From contig NC_056536.1 of assembly GCF_910596095.1 (NCBI RefSeq), forward strand, positions 18,661,791 through 18,725,790: 64,000 nt of DNA. Direction: 5' to 3'. The notes below the pieces were generated by a model. The model did not search any database. It saw only the letters and a list, made by a program, of their open reading frames with translations, and was not told the origin of the DNA. Position 1 is the first letter of the stretch. The number at the start of each line of letters is the position of its first letter. Below are positions 48,091 through 62,500 of this stretch, piece after piece. This DNA comes from Thunnus maccoyii (taxonomy: Eukaryota > Chordata > Actinopteri > Scombriformes > Scombridae). Position numbers and translations under genes: made by a program.

Positions 48091-51030
48091 TAGTGTGTCT
48101 GTACAATAACTGGGTAGGTTAGGCAGTTCAAGAAAATCCTGTGGCCTTGACAAGTTGTAAATATGGGTTAAATATAACAGCTATTAGTGGTAGTACTTGG
48201 AGGGAAAAAAGGAAAGGAAGAGGGGTTAGACAGAACACCTCATAATAAACAGACAACCTATAATGTTCCTGACATCTCAGTCTTAACAAAGGCTTTATTC
48301 ACACTGTTACTTAACTTTCACCGGGTTTTTTTTTGATGCCTTGTGAATCACTGCCTCCTTGCTCTCAGGATTTGTGAAGGTGACGGTGAGGTTGTACACA
48401 CCATTCATCAATTAGTGTTTTATTTCAGTATAGAAATTCTCCATCATTATCTTGGTGAAACTAAATGTAAAAAATCTTAAAATCTGATAGATGATAATAT
48501 AATGTCACATAATGTTAACACACGGTGAAAATTAATCATATTGTGGCAAGTTTATAGTTCTTCATTAAAGAGCAACAGCTAAAGACTGATTTACACATAT
48601 AAATTAATATTACTCCTTTTTTTATTCACATGAAAAAAATATAACACAGCACCTCTGGTCTCAAGCTGAAAAACGGATAAATTCTCAATAGAAAGACACG
48701 CACTTTCACCAAACAAATGAACATAACTCATGGCACAAAACTTATGAAATTAAAAGTGCTTTAATGTTAATTTGAATTCATCGAGCAATTGATTTTGTAA
48801 AGGCCAATATTCTAAGTTAGATTTATTAGCTAGTTAATGTTAGCTAACATTAGCTAACAAACGAAGCACACCTAGCAAGGAGGAGTCGTTTCATCACTGT
48901 GTAGCGCGTGAATGCACATTTGTGCCGCATTTGAAAACTCTAGGTGCAGTTAGTGTAATGGTGAATGGGCAGACCTTCATCTCTTCCCTCTCAGTTTCAC
49001 AGGTTATCAATCTGGGTGATGGAGGCACTGGTATTTTGGTGTGTTGTTATTTAGCTAATATTTCATGTGTTTTCAAGGTACATTTTGTTTGATTTTTATG
49101 TTAATTCAATAATTTATTACATGCAAGTTACATTAAGCTTGTAGCAAGTTTTGCTAGATTTATAACAGACTGGAGCTTCTTATGCATATGTAATTGAGGT
49201 TAGTAACAGACTACGTTAGTAAGTTAGCTAAACTGTGATAATACCCTAACTAAATCAACTCTGCGCCCAATAGCTAATGTTATGTAACATAATCTATTGT
49301 TTTTGGTATGGTGACCAGGTGTTAGGTAGATAGCCACAGCAGGGCACCAAACAAATGGGATTACAGCCAAGGTGTTGATTTTATGCCTTTGTTGTTTTAC
49401 AGTTAAGGGTTAGTTTATAGCCTACCAATGCACAATTAATAATCAGAGGAGGTTTAAACATTTCATTTGAATGTGTGATATTCCCATAACATTAGCTATT
49501 ATTAGCCCTGTCAATCATCATAAAGCAGCCTCGGATCGAAATAAAAGGAAGAGAGAAGGAATGAAGAATACAGACTTTGTTAACAATATGAATTTATCCT
49601 AAGCTCAATATTTTCAAGGGACACTTCACCTGCAACTTTTGTTTTTTAATTGACTAAATCACCAACACTTGTTGCTGGGACTCTTTCAGAAGCTAGTCCA
49701 GCAAGCAGCAGCAGCAGCTGCAGCAACCATACACATTTTCTTCGGGAAATGCAAATATTCTACGAAGCAAATGTTAGCACTAAATGAAGATGGTAAACAT
49801 ACCTGCTAAACATCAGCATGTTAGCATGCTGACTTGAGTATTTATCACAAAGCAAAGTACAGCAAAATACAATCTCATAGAGTTGCTACTTTGGCTGTAA
49901 ACTCTTTTCTTGTTTTAGTTTAATATCATTTTTGCCACATTTTAACAGATAAGTGTGATGCATGTTATATGGCAGTGGTCAGACAGTCTAGGCCATGTTT
50001 ATTCTGAGTAAGAAAATAAGTTGCGCTAAGATTGCAGAGAAAGGACAATAGGTCACAGGAGGGATGGTAAAAGGTGCATTGTGTCCTAAACCAATAACTG
50101 GACCAGAAGGAGTTCTGTATCTTAAATATTTATGTCTGAGATCCAGACGTCAGCACCCTTCTCTATAGCAAAATATTCCAGGGTGTTGTCAAACTGAGGT
50201 TAAGGATGGGGTTGAATGTGGTCAATGGATTACTGCATGTCCCTGTCAAAGAGTTAAATGAATTACACGTTAGTGTACATTTGGACACGTCACTATTTAC
50301 TTTGGAAGAGCACATCAGGACTTAAGTGTTTCTGTATTTAGTGTTAAGTTGTTCAACGTACCATTTGGTGTCTGGATCCTTCTGTCGTCTCTGTCTCATC
50401 AGATCATTGCCAGTTGAGCGAGAAAAAAAACCCTTCATCTGGCCATGAATTAATATATAATTTTCACATAAATGTCAATCACAGAAGCTGTTGTCTGAGA
50501 CGTGACAACCTGCACACAAAATTTGACAGGTTTTATGTGTATGTGTGGTAACTGGGCAAATAAAGAAGGGCTGTCAGCAGGTTTCACTCCACAGTGAAAA
50601 TCCCAGCTAGACTTAACACTCAGCCAGTGGCACCTGCTTGGCTTGGTGTTGAGTGTGAGGATGCACACACACCAGAGTACATGTGTAAGCATCACAGTGT
50701 ATGTAGTGTGTGTACAGACATTATGTACTGTATGTACAGAATGTAAAGATGGGCTCATTGTTCATTTCTCAGTGGTCATGTGTGTTTTCATACATAGCTG
50801 CTAGTGGAGCTTGGCCAAACATGGTTGACTCCGATCTGAACTGTCTACCAACCCCGTCTCTTGTTGGAAAATGTCCAAGATCAGCATAAATAACATAGAT
50901 CACATGATGATGTCCATAAAGAATCTATCACAAGTGTATGACACATATTGTGTACCAGTTTATATCTCCTTCTGCTGGTCCGTCCCTCATCTTCTCCACA
51001 AACCTTTCGCTTTCTACCCAGTGTTAGCAG
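48091..51030. other. Intergenic region, AT-rich, no gene found
   Basis: About 2.9 kb without coding similarity. It holds repeated GCTAACATTAGCTAAC words at about 48835-48860 and otherwise nothing recognisable on either strand. Confidence 0.55.
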
Positions 51031-51035
51031 ACAGT

Positions 51036-51043
51036 TATAAAAG
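51036..51043 (+). promoter_or_regulatory. TATA box-like site upstream of the ecm2-like gene
   Basis: TATAAAAG followed by GGAGAGGAG lies about 460 bases upstream of the ecm2-like start codon. If used, transcription would start near 51066, with a 5' UTR of about 440 bases or one containing an unseen intron. Confidence 0.35.
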
Positions 51044-51502
51044 GGAGAGGAGACAAGGAGGAGCAGGGCGGGTCTGTGTATTTTATGCTACGATGAACGA
51101 GGGCCTTTATTAACAATGTGAGAGTTTATTTTTTTGACCTCTCCGCCTCCTAGATATTCCTTCCCATCCTCTTGCTCTCTCTTCATTTCAGCATTCTCTG
51201 AGTTGAGAGAGCATGTCCAATATGTTTAAGTACTGCTATTGGCTGACTCAAAACAGAGAAACTTAATCACAGTTTTTACTCCCAGGGTTCACAATCTCAA
51301 ATTCTAGGGTTTTCTGGAAATGTTTCCTCTCATGTAAACTCTCATTTTGACTCGCTCTTCACACTTGGCTTGGCGGAGTTTGTTCCCTTCGGTCTGCTCG
51401 CTCTTTGGATTTGCTTGATCCTTGCTTCAACTCTGAACATCTGCAAGTCTTGGACTACACTCTCTCGAACTGAAATAACTCAAATTTAATAAACATCCAA
51501 CA

Positions 51503-54500
51503 ATGCCAAGAACATGGATAATGCTCCTTTGTTTGAGTGGCACAATTTTATCAGGACAAAGCCAAAACTCTGCACGTGACATAGAATCACACTTGGAAAC
51601 TTCTTCTAAGAGACCGGAGTTAGAAACAGCAGTCATTCATCCACCAGGAATTGATACAGGAGTGACACTGTTAGATACACATGTTTCGGGTACAACTTTC
51701 CCTGCAGGTAAGCTGCTGTTTTTGTCTTTTAAATGCTGTCTGTTTCTCTCTGCATGCTCTTAGCTAAAACATGTTTTTATACCTGGAATAGTTTAAAGCA
51801 CATACATCAGAGTGTCTGTAATTGCTTTTTTAATACTCTGCTTTATGTTTTTGTGAAGAAGAGAGTGAGGATGAGCATTTCCAGGTGGAGGCAGAGGAGG
51901 AGAGGAAGCAGCAAAGAATTGATTTTACAAAGATGGAGGCTGGTAGACAAAAGAGAGGTGCCTGGGGGAAGAGGAAACATGCACCTACAGTGGAGGCCAA
52001 TGCATATAGAATAGTATGACCACACACTTGATTTTGCTGTGTGCATACAGAAATGCACATTTATAGATAAAGATAAAACAACTGCACATGTGATCTTCCA
52101 TAAAAGCCATTTATGATGGTCATACTCCGCTCTAAGGTGTATGTTGATTTGCTGCTGCTCATTGCAGGCAGGTTTGGGGCGACCCCTAGACGGCTGGAAG
52201 AAAAGAAGCAAAGGAGAGATGGAAACCAGCGCTCTCATGGCTGTTCTTAAGGAACTTCACACTGAGTGGAGGCGGCTAATGGATCAAGGAAAAGCAAAAA
52301 AGAAGGAGGAGGAGGAGGAAGAGGATGATGATGATGATGATGATGAGGAGGATGAAGATGACGATGATGATGACGAAGAGGAAGAAGAAGAGGAGGAAGA
52401 GGTTTCGATTTTTAGTACAAAAGCAGTGCCTTGCTTTAGTTAATTGAATCACCCAGTTGAGTTAATGAAGCAATCTTCTGTCATGTAATTTTTTCACTTT
52501 TTTTGTGTCAGGAAGAGGAAGAAGAAGAAGAAGGAGAGGGAGAAGGAGAAGGAGAGGAAGAAGAGGGAGAAGGAGAGGGAGAAGGAGAGGGAGGAGAGGG
52601 AGAAGGAGAAGAAGAAGAGGAAGAGGAAGAGGAAGTGACAACTCAGTCTCCCAGCAATCAAACAGCAACATACACCAACTTTACAGAGTCTCCTCTCAGC
52701 GAGTGTCAGACTACTGACAGAGAAATCAACTGCAGGGGCATCGGCATGACTCACCCGCCAATCATCCACAACCTGGAGGCCACAAAGCTGGACATGGCAG
52801 GTGTGTGTGTGTGTGTCTTTGTTGTGTTGGTAGCTTCATCAAACAAAATGAGCATTTTTGTGCTTAGTAGGGTGATACAAATAAGAAGTGGTGTCACAAA
52901 AAGCGATACAGCAGTGATATTGATTACATAAGAACTGGTTTATTATTAAATTTCTTTAGGTTGCCAGTAGCTCTGATTGTCACGTTGATTCCACAAGCCA
53001 TGTACTTTATTGATTTTTAAAAACCAGTCATAAATTTAGGTTTATTCATGATTTTCTGTCACGGTTACTTCAATGTCTTAACAGCAGTACATATAATGTG
53101 GCGGGAAATACTATAGATCAAGATAGTGAATCATTAAACTGAAAAATTACATGTTGCTTTACTTCCAGCAAATTTCACTGATTAGACTGATTATATTATT
53201 TAACTTAACCCACTACATCACATATCATATCATCTGATTATAAGAGAACAACATCCAAAGCATCACTCCAGATGTTTTCTCCGGCCTGCCAAACCTGGAC
53301 ACACTGGACCTGAGCAAAAACAAGCTGGATGATGAGTTGTTCAGCCAAAACCCCCTGTCTGTGAGTAACACTGTGTGCATATTACAGCTTTGACCTGCCA
53401 CTGTCCAACAATACTGTATACTCCATCACTGTCACAGTCAGATATTTAGTCCTGTACTCATCTGCATTAATCACACCCACGACATTCTGTATGTTTAATC
53501 ATGTTTGAATAATTGCCTTGAGTATGAAGCATGGGATACAAATAATGATGTGAAGCACCCAACCAAGCCCACCCAGTAGCACCTGACTGCAGAGCTGCTG
53601 CAATGCTCCAGTAGTGCCTGCTCCACCCTCAGGCAATGAATGTCACAACTGCACCTTTTTTGTTTCTTATTGCTGCTGTTGGTGTGTGTTTGAGGTTTTA
53701 TACTTGCAAAATGTTAAGTTACCATCAGCATATTTTTATGGTAAACTGTCATCATGTGGCATCTTTTCTCTTCTGTGACTGTCCTACCAGACTTTATTTG
53801 CCTTGAGAAAGAGAGACAGTGAGACAGACAGAGAGAGAATGTGTGTGTGTGTGTGTGTGTTATGTAAAGCATCGGGAATTCAGGGTGACCAAGTTCTTTT
53901 GTGCTCTGTATTTGAACTAAGAACTTAGGTGTTATTGATATGAACCTTTCAATAAAAAATAAGTGACACTCTCTACAGACAATTAACACTTTTAGGCTTA
54001 CTTGTCTGATGGTGAATTGCCTAAAAAAGCTTTATGTTACACCAAGAAACAGAAGATAATGATACATGAATTTATAAACCCTTAAATCTAAAATATTATG
54101 TTTTATAGCCATATGCTGAATTGTATTTCTGTTTTTAGTATTTAGTAATTAGTATTTAGTACTAGTGTTAAATGTCCACTGGATGTTAGAGTGCCACATT
54201 TACGTTCAATTATTTTAGCTATCAAGTGTTAAATGTTGAACGTAAAACCTCAACACACACACACACACACACAAGGAAAACAAATGCGTATCTTAAACAA
54301 TAGGTTACCTGAGCAGCTACCTTTTTCTATAGGTGGTGTAGTTAAGCTTGTGTAAAACTGGTCTGACGTTGACCCAAACAACTCCCTCTGGTGGAGAATC
54401 AGCAGCCTGCTAAATGTCAATGAGTTTTATAAGCCAGTTTTATAAGCATCTTGCATCTAATTAAAATAAAAAGCAGGATGCATCCTGTATCATTACAGTA

Positions 54501-56277
54501 ATATAAGAGCACTGAAAATTACATTAACTAATCCACTCTAAGAATAACCTTTGGTCTAACCTCAAAATGTCCACAGGCCAAACACAGATCCTGACCACAC
54601 TGCAGCAGCCTACCACACTCTGACCAATCATTATACACCACTTTCAGCATACTCTCACAGTATTGGCTGGATAGACCTGTTGGAAAACCAGCTGCAGCCA
54701 ATGATGTGGAGAGTGAAGTGAAATTATTTTTAGAGGATTTTTTATTTTTTATTTTCTGCTCACATCCCCGTAATGACAGAGGACTGATGGACTGGCTAGA
54801 GGGATACTGCAAAAGATCCAGTCCACTGCTTTTACTTGACACACATCAACCACAGAAGCTTTCAATGAGGAGCCACAAAGAGTGGCTTTACTAAAAATAC
54901 AACATGATAGATGACATGGAAGAGATGCACAGATTTGTCATTCCCTCATTTAGTGTATTTCTGTGAACTCTGTGTTTGCATCCTGCTTGGCGAGACGGGA
55001 GGGAAAATTATGGATTTCGAGACCAGTATCCATTTTGTCTGTTTTATCTTCCTGGCCTGGTTACCCCTCTTTTTGTTGTGTGTTATATAGAACTTGACCT
55101 CTCTGAAGAAGCTGAACTTAGATGGCAACCAGCTTACCAGGATCCCGATGCTGCCGCCATCCCTGGAGGAGCTAAAGATTAACAACAACAAGCTTAGTTC
55201 ACTCAACCCTCCTTGTTTCAAAGGTAGGAATTGTGTCTGTGTACATGGAAGAGACACAAAATCTGTATGCAAATAATGTTAATGATATTGATTGTTCCCT
55301 ATTGAGGTCTGACGAACCTGTTGAAACTGGAGCTGGAAGAGAATAGTCTACATGACGGCAGTGTGTCACCTCAAACCTTCAGACCACTAAAAAGTCTTCT
55401 GTACCTCAAGTTGGACAATAACCGCTTTCGATTACTGCCCCAGGGTCTTCCCCCCTCTCTGAAGGTATGCTGATATCACTTTACTGAATCCTGTAATAAA
55501 ACCCTCCTTAAAATGTTAAGATAATCTACAGGAGGCAGCTGGGATTCACTATTTTACTCAGGGCCACTTCAGAAAGCCAGACACTGATTTGATGACTATT
55601 TATGTTACCTTGATGACCCAAATCATGCAAAAGTCCTGAGTGAACAAACATCCATTTCATCCCTGTCTTTCTGTGTCTTACTTTTAGGTGCTGAAGATGA
55701 ATCAAAATCTGATTGAAGAGGTGACAGAGGAGGCAGTGAGGGGCTGCGTCCATTTGAGAGTGCTGGACCTGAGTCACAACCTGCTGCATGAACAAGCCAT
55801 CGCTGACCGTGCCTGGATCCGTCTCAAGTACGTCTATCTATCTATCCATCCACACATCCAATGAGAGCTACTAATTCCTCAAAATAATGTTCTGTAGTTC
55901 CTTCATCAGCCACAAGAGGGTAGACTGCTGTTATTTGGAGATGTGAACATTTTTTATATTTTTTTTTGTTCAAGCAGTTATCAGTTTATGCTTGTGGCAC
56001 TTAAAAGATTTGAAAAACCTATTTCCATTTACAGATTAGCACTTTTCTAGTCAGATCATCAATACTTTACTATTCCTATCATCAATATCAATATCTCAGG
56101 CTATGATTCACACATAAAAATGCACATAAACACATTCCAACACAATCCAGCTCAGTCCTCACAGTAGCTCCTTTAGCATGGCTGTCAGTATCAATATTTA
56201 TGACTGATGTTCTGACACATACTTTTTCTCTCTTCTTCTTCCTCTCTTTCTTTCTCTCTCTCTCTTTCGCACACTCA

Positions 56278-56315
<38 letters not shown>

Positions 56316-56446
56316 CATGCACACATATCACAGAAGTTTTGACAGCTGACCATGTGTACTTAGATGAGCAGGTGTGTGAGTGAGATCTTGAGGGCAACTG
56401 TATGCCTGAATATGTATTTGTGTATGTATGCCTCAATGTGTCTGTG

Positions 56447-56528
<82 letters not shown>

Positions 56529-59500
56529 GTTTAAATATAGTGAATTCCAGTGGGTTTTTCTTTGCTCCCTGGGATCCTTGTGAACCACAGTGGGAGCTTC
56601 AGGGAAAACTGAGGAAAAGAAAATGCAAAAGAGAGAAAGAAAGTCAGAAAAGAAATGGAAAAAATTGGAGAGAATATGAATTGTACTTTAAAATGACTGC
56701 ATGAAAGAGGAAGCAGAAATATAAAATTGAGAAAATAGGAAAGTTAGACAGAAGAAATGATGGGATTGTGTATGCACAGATGGAAAACAGAACAACACAA
56801 AACCTTTTCCAGAGAGGAACAAACAGATTATGTGAGGACAGGAAGAGACAACTCAACCTGACCCTTGACCTTATTAGTGGCGATATCAGCAGCCTTCTCA
56901 TAGGTCCTGTAGGCTTATTAGCAGGCCCACTATCTTAAAAGCTTACCACAGCAATGCATAGACAACAGAGTGTGAACAAATTCAACTTGACCTGAACTCC
57001 ACAAACACAGCAGGATAGCATGATACCTTAAAGGGCAAAAGTCACTAACGAGATCCGGCATCATTTTCACACTGAATAAAATCTGATCCGCGTTGAACCA
57101 CTGGTGGAGAAAATATCTACATCATGTAACTCAGCAGGGGTGTGTGGAGAAATAGAAACAGAGGAACAGAATGAAAAGCAAATTGCTTAATGATGAAATA
57201 AACTGCAGTGTGCTGGTTTCGATTAGCAAAGCGCCTCTGTTCCATGTTAGGGAACTAGTATTATTGTTGCCTCCTGCTTGGAATTGGAGGTGCGAGAGGA
57301 GAATAATGGAGTCTACAGAGAGCTGGGGAATGGAGCCTGGACCTGGTATTTGTTCATCTGACTGCCAGCATCTCTCCTCATTACTTTGTTAATATAATCT
57401 CATGTCTATACTGGGTGTTTGTATGTATGTGTAGATGCATGAATTATATAAAAGTATGCAGAGCTTCTGTTTTCCCTGTTTTTTTGCTTGCAGTAAACTT
57501 ATCCCAGATCTGTCATTAGTTTGTGCTCCTCTGGGTGTGTTTACGGTCGCTGCCAATGTGTGGACAGCATACAAAGCGTGGACACATGCATAACAACTGT
57601 GCATCCCTATGCATGGTTCTGTCTCTCAAGGTACATGCGTATTACGTGAGCAGAATCTGCAGTAGCGTACAATTAATGCTATTGCATTAAGAGCCATGAA
57701 ATTAGTTATCTCTCCTCAGGGGCACAACTAACAGCTTTCATCTTTAAAGACACATGCACACATAAAAAAAGAAATACACACACACACACCCAAGCCTGTT
57801 TGCCATCTACTCCCGGCTCTTTATGAAACTGTCAGTTCAAATAACAGTCTTATCCGCTCTCCCTCTAGTCGATCAAAACTTCAAACTGATCACATCACTG
57901 CTGCAAGCCAAGAGACCTGACTCCAGTCACCACATGTTTACTGACAGAGCCGCAGCATGTGTTAAGTGATTTCATAAATATCACTCCTTTCAAAAAATCC
58001 AAAGCAATAACATTTCATGAGTAACATGTTTTCAATTACAGTTTTTAATTTATGCTGTCAAACATTTTTATTGGGAAAATGATCGTTATCTTGACTTTTT
58101 CTCTTTTAATGCTGTGTGGTGCTCTCCAGCTTAACATAACATCCTTGTAAATGTGTCACCAGCTTCAAATATATCCAGTAAAACTACTGGCACAATATTA
58201 ATTGATAAGTGACACAAAAGTGGTGACTTAGCTCATTTTATTTAGTTTTTAAACAGAAAGCAATTTTTGCTGATTGAATGATTCTTTTTTTTGAGTGTCC
58301 ATGTGGTTTTTATTAGTTGTGTCATTTTGACAGTGAGGCTGTCCCTGGAGAGAATCTCTTTGTAGATTTATCATAGCTGTGGGCTCATACTGACTGCATG
58401 GAGGCACAGGTTCAGTGATCATCACACCAAAGATGTGTGCGTTGTGTTATGACGTGTCTGAGCCTGATAGAACCAGCACAAATTGGTTTCGTAATAAGCT
58501 TACATAAATGGGAAAACAAGCACACGGCACTACACAAAAACTCTTTGCCAACAATGCTGATGCATCACACTGAAGTCAAGTGAACACCGCTGACTTTAAT
58601 CTTTGGTTTATATTTTTGATTTCCTTTATGGTTGCAAATTATATTTGAAATGGCAGCATTTTTAGTCTTACAGTACAGTATGTACACTACACATGCATAC
58701 AAATACCCACCGTGGATGTGCCATATAGACTGTAGTACTGCTGCAGTAAATTATTAAAGTCATATTCTATGTTCAAATGAATGCAAATGCGCTTCTGTCT
58801 GTATTCAACAGATGTGACAAATGTGCTATCTGGAAATAAATATTTCCAGATATCAGCTTGTGTTCATAAATTCAGTGCACATGGAGGCCTGCAGCATAAT
58901 GACATGATATAGCTGAAGCCATCTGCCATCATCAAGCCTGTGCCATCATCCATCCATCATTCTATTTCTTTAGTCCAGTCTTGGTCCGTCTAGCCTGCTT
59001 GGCAGAGCCACTCTGCCTGGCTACGTTACCTATCCTGGTTAGGTTGCCAAAGTGCGTAAGCCAGCTTGTGTAGTGCTGGCACGGTGGGCTCAGCAGACAG
59101 GGAACAGAGTATATGTGAGTATTGTACTGCTATATGTGCAGGAGAGCAAGACAAAGCTCTCTGTGTGCTGGTTACCATTAGAACCCAACACCCTTAGGAT
59201 GAGCAGCCCATCAGATTGATTACTCCTGGCCCTGCTTTACAGAGACACACACACATTTGTGCACACAGAAACTTCTGGTTTTGTGTAATTGCTGTGTGCC
59301 TCGCTATAAATGTTTTATAAATTAAGTAATAAAATGTTGCGGTGTGTGTGTATGTGCCTATTTGTTTGAATATATTAGTATCTATTTGTGCATTTGCATT
59401 TTCAAATTCATATGTTTGTGTTTTTAATCATCTTTGTTTGTATGAGCATTTTTATTTTTTGTGTATGCACTAATCATGTTGCAAGTTCCTGCGCATGCAT

Positions 59501-62500
59501 GCGTGCGTGTTGGTGTGTGCATGTGTATGTGTAGGTGCTAGTGGCTGGGAGTGTAGAGGGAGGAGGACTGTAAGAAGAGAGGACTGTATGTCCCTCTGCT
59601 CATTAATACCATGTGGAGCTCTAAACAGCAACGGACTGCTGCTGAGCTTACTGGCAAAGATTTAGAATATAAATCAGCAGCACACAACTGGTCTGAACTG
59701 GTACTGAGAAATGGATGGAGCGATTTATTTTGAAGGTTTAAAAATTCAAGCAGAAACCACATTTTCACAGCAATCCATAACTGCCAAAATATGTGTAGGT
59801 TAAACAAAAGGCCTGCAGTGTGTGTTGGCTCGTGTGTTTGTGTATGGGGCTTTTTTCCTATCTTTATTCATGAGTGTGGTCTTTCAATTTGAGAACATGA
59901 TTTATTGATTTCACATTCAGATTTTGTAATGTTTTCTCTCAAACCCTGCCCTCGCACTTACATAGCCCCTGCTTGCATTTAGATTTGCTCTGCTTCTGCT
60001 CAGACTGTATGCTGGCATTCAGATGTATTGTTGCTTGCACAGATTTCCTGCGCTCCAGCTTCAGCCCTTCTCCTCGCACTCAAGCTGCATCTGTGTGTTC
60101 ATGAAATGTCTACTCTCAGATTTCACCTCTGCTCTTAATATTAATTTTTTTTGTGCAACAACCCTGTCAAAATTCCCCAACCAATAGAAGGCCAGGTGTA
60201 GTGTTGACCAATTAAAATGATCTACGCCTCCTTGCGTGCCCATTTGCTTTACTTCTTAGAGCGTCCCATATGAGAATCCTGTCCAGAATGGACATATAAT
60301 AGTAGCCATTTAGCACACCAACAGGAAGCTGGTTTGCTATATGACTACTATTATATGTAGCTATTATACTAAAAAGTACAGGCACTGGTATATATATTAA
60401 CTGTCCTTTTATTCCAAAAGTTGTATAAGTAAGCAAGGGAAGTACATTTAATAAAGCTCTGGAGGGTGGGGGCGGATGAACCCAGTTAAAGAGTAACTGC
60501 CCATATGCTTTGCAAGGACCAAGGATCAATTCATTGGTCAACACTACACCGTTCTATTGGTTGGGGAATTTTGACAGGGTTGTTGCACAAAAAATCGAAG
60601 AGCAGAGCAGAAATCTGAGAATTCACAAATGCAGCTTGAATGCGAGGACAGGGGCTGAAGCTGGAGCAGGAAATCTGTGAAAGCAGCAATACATCTGAGT
60701 GCAAGCATACAGTTTGAGCAGAAGCAGAGCAAATCTAAGTGCAAGCAGGGGCTATTTAAGTACGAGGGCAAGATTTGAGGGAAAGCATTACAAAATCTGA
60801 ACGTAAAATCACTAAATCATGTTCTCAAATTAAAAGACTACGCTCTTGAATAAAGATAGGAAAATAGCCCCATATGTGTGTGTCTTCAGTTAAATCTGTC
60901 ATTGTGCTCACTCCCTTGTGTCTTTACTTTGTTTTCAGTAAAACATTTATAACTGTGTTAATGTGATGTTTTATTACACCTCTGTAAAGCAGGACCTTGA
61001 CCTCTCTAGGGGGCCTTGTTTGACCAAACTGAGGGAGGAAGGACTAATGCTAACCATGACCTTTACTGTGATATTGACAAATGATCAGAAATTGCTTAGT
61101 CAACCAACGTTTTGATTTATTAAAAGATGTTAACCCCTTCTTTTTTTCACACACCATCTTCCTCATCATTCATCATTATACAAACCTCACAAAAACACAG
61201 ATGATTAATGTAACCTGGAGTTGAGAGCTCAAGGGAGGGGAGTTAATGCAGAGGTCCTAAGCCTTGTTTATAGTCACGGGAGGCACCGTGGTGCGGGCCT
61301 CGGCAGATGGCACGTGAACTATGAGCATGCACAGAGGCTTTTATGGTCAACATGACTATTGAGGGGGGCATGAGGCATACAAACAAAATATTCTGTGAAT
61401 AAGCAAGAAGTCAATGAGTGTTACTGGCAGAACGTCATTATCTAACATGGCATGCTGAAGAAGAATTTATCTGCTTATGGCTATTAAAACGCGACGCAAG
61501 AGGAGATGGTCTGTCTGTCCCTTATATGCAGAGAGAGGTCCCGATGGGGAATATAGACGTATTGTTAGGCCGATGCCTGCTATTGAGGAGGAAATGTACT
61601 TCAGCTACTTTTGCATGTCCACGTGCAGCACACGCCTTGTTACAAGTATTCAGAGGTGCATGACCAAGCCCCTCAACAGCTTGTGGGGCCTCCATGCTTG
61701 ACATGAAAGACACAATGACGTCATTTTTAGTGCTTGCACCCTCGTGCCAGGGACACTGTGTCAAGCATAAACCTAGCTTTACTGTAAGTCATCTTTACGA
61801 GTAGCAGAAATGCTGAGGCACTGAAAATCCATCAGACAAATGCCAGTAGTAGCTTCTCCCACATCCATAACACTCCATGCGCTCTTTTCTCATTGGTTCC
61901 AATTTCACTTCACTGTGTGGTCATTGGCTCACCACTTGAGGGTGTTCTGAGCCCATTGGCTGTTCAGTGTGGTCTACAAATGGCGGAAGAACAGGACAGG
62001 AAATGAGCTTTCTCTCCTGCTGCGAGCTTGTGCTGTAAACTCACAACAGCTGTGCAGGATCTTCTAAAAAAACACTGAGCCCCTATACTGTACTTTAGCC
62101 TCAGACCCCACGTATCGTTTGTTCTCTTTTCCCGCAAACCAAAAAGAACATATGGTCGTTCATTCTCTTTCCCACAAACCAAACATTTTCTTGCCTTATC
62201 AGCCACAAATTCCATCTCAAACTGACATTGTGCCTCCCAAGGCCCCATAATTTTCTACCCTGCTGCTCCCCTTAACTCCCCACAACCTAGCCTCCCACTC
62301 TGCACTCCTGACTCCCTGCCTCCCCAACGGCACCATGCAGGGGTCCAGTAACTATAAAACATGAAGGCCACAGTGAAAAGCCTTGGAATCAGAGTAGAAA
62401 TGAGCATTATTACAAACATTCTGCGAATATGGTGTTGGAAACTGACCTGCCTTTATAAAAATATCTAAAAAAAAAAAAAAAAAAGATGAAGGAAGAAGAG

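Noticed and set aside
51958-52016. Continuation of ecm2-like exon 2 to a stop (AWGKRKHAPTVE text)
   Set aside because: Splicing at AGAGAG/GTGCCT (51957) into the acceptor at 52171 keeps frame with exon 3, while reading on gives an early stop. A short isoform cannot be excluded.
52505-52717. Arg-Gly-rich 70-codon frame
   Set aside because: It is a frame-shifted reading of the purine repeat in ecm2-like exon 4, where the acidic frame continues across both splice junctions.
52462-52769. Leu/Pro- and Phe/Ser-rich minus-strand frames
   Set aside because: They are antisense readings of the same purine repeat.
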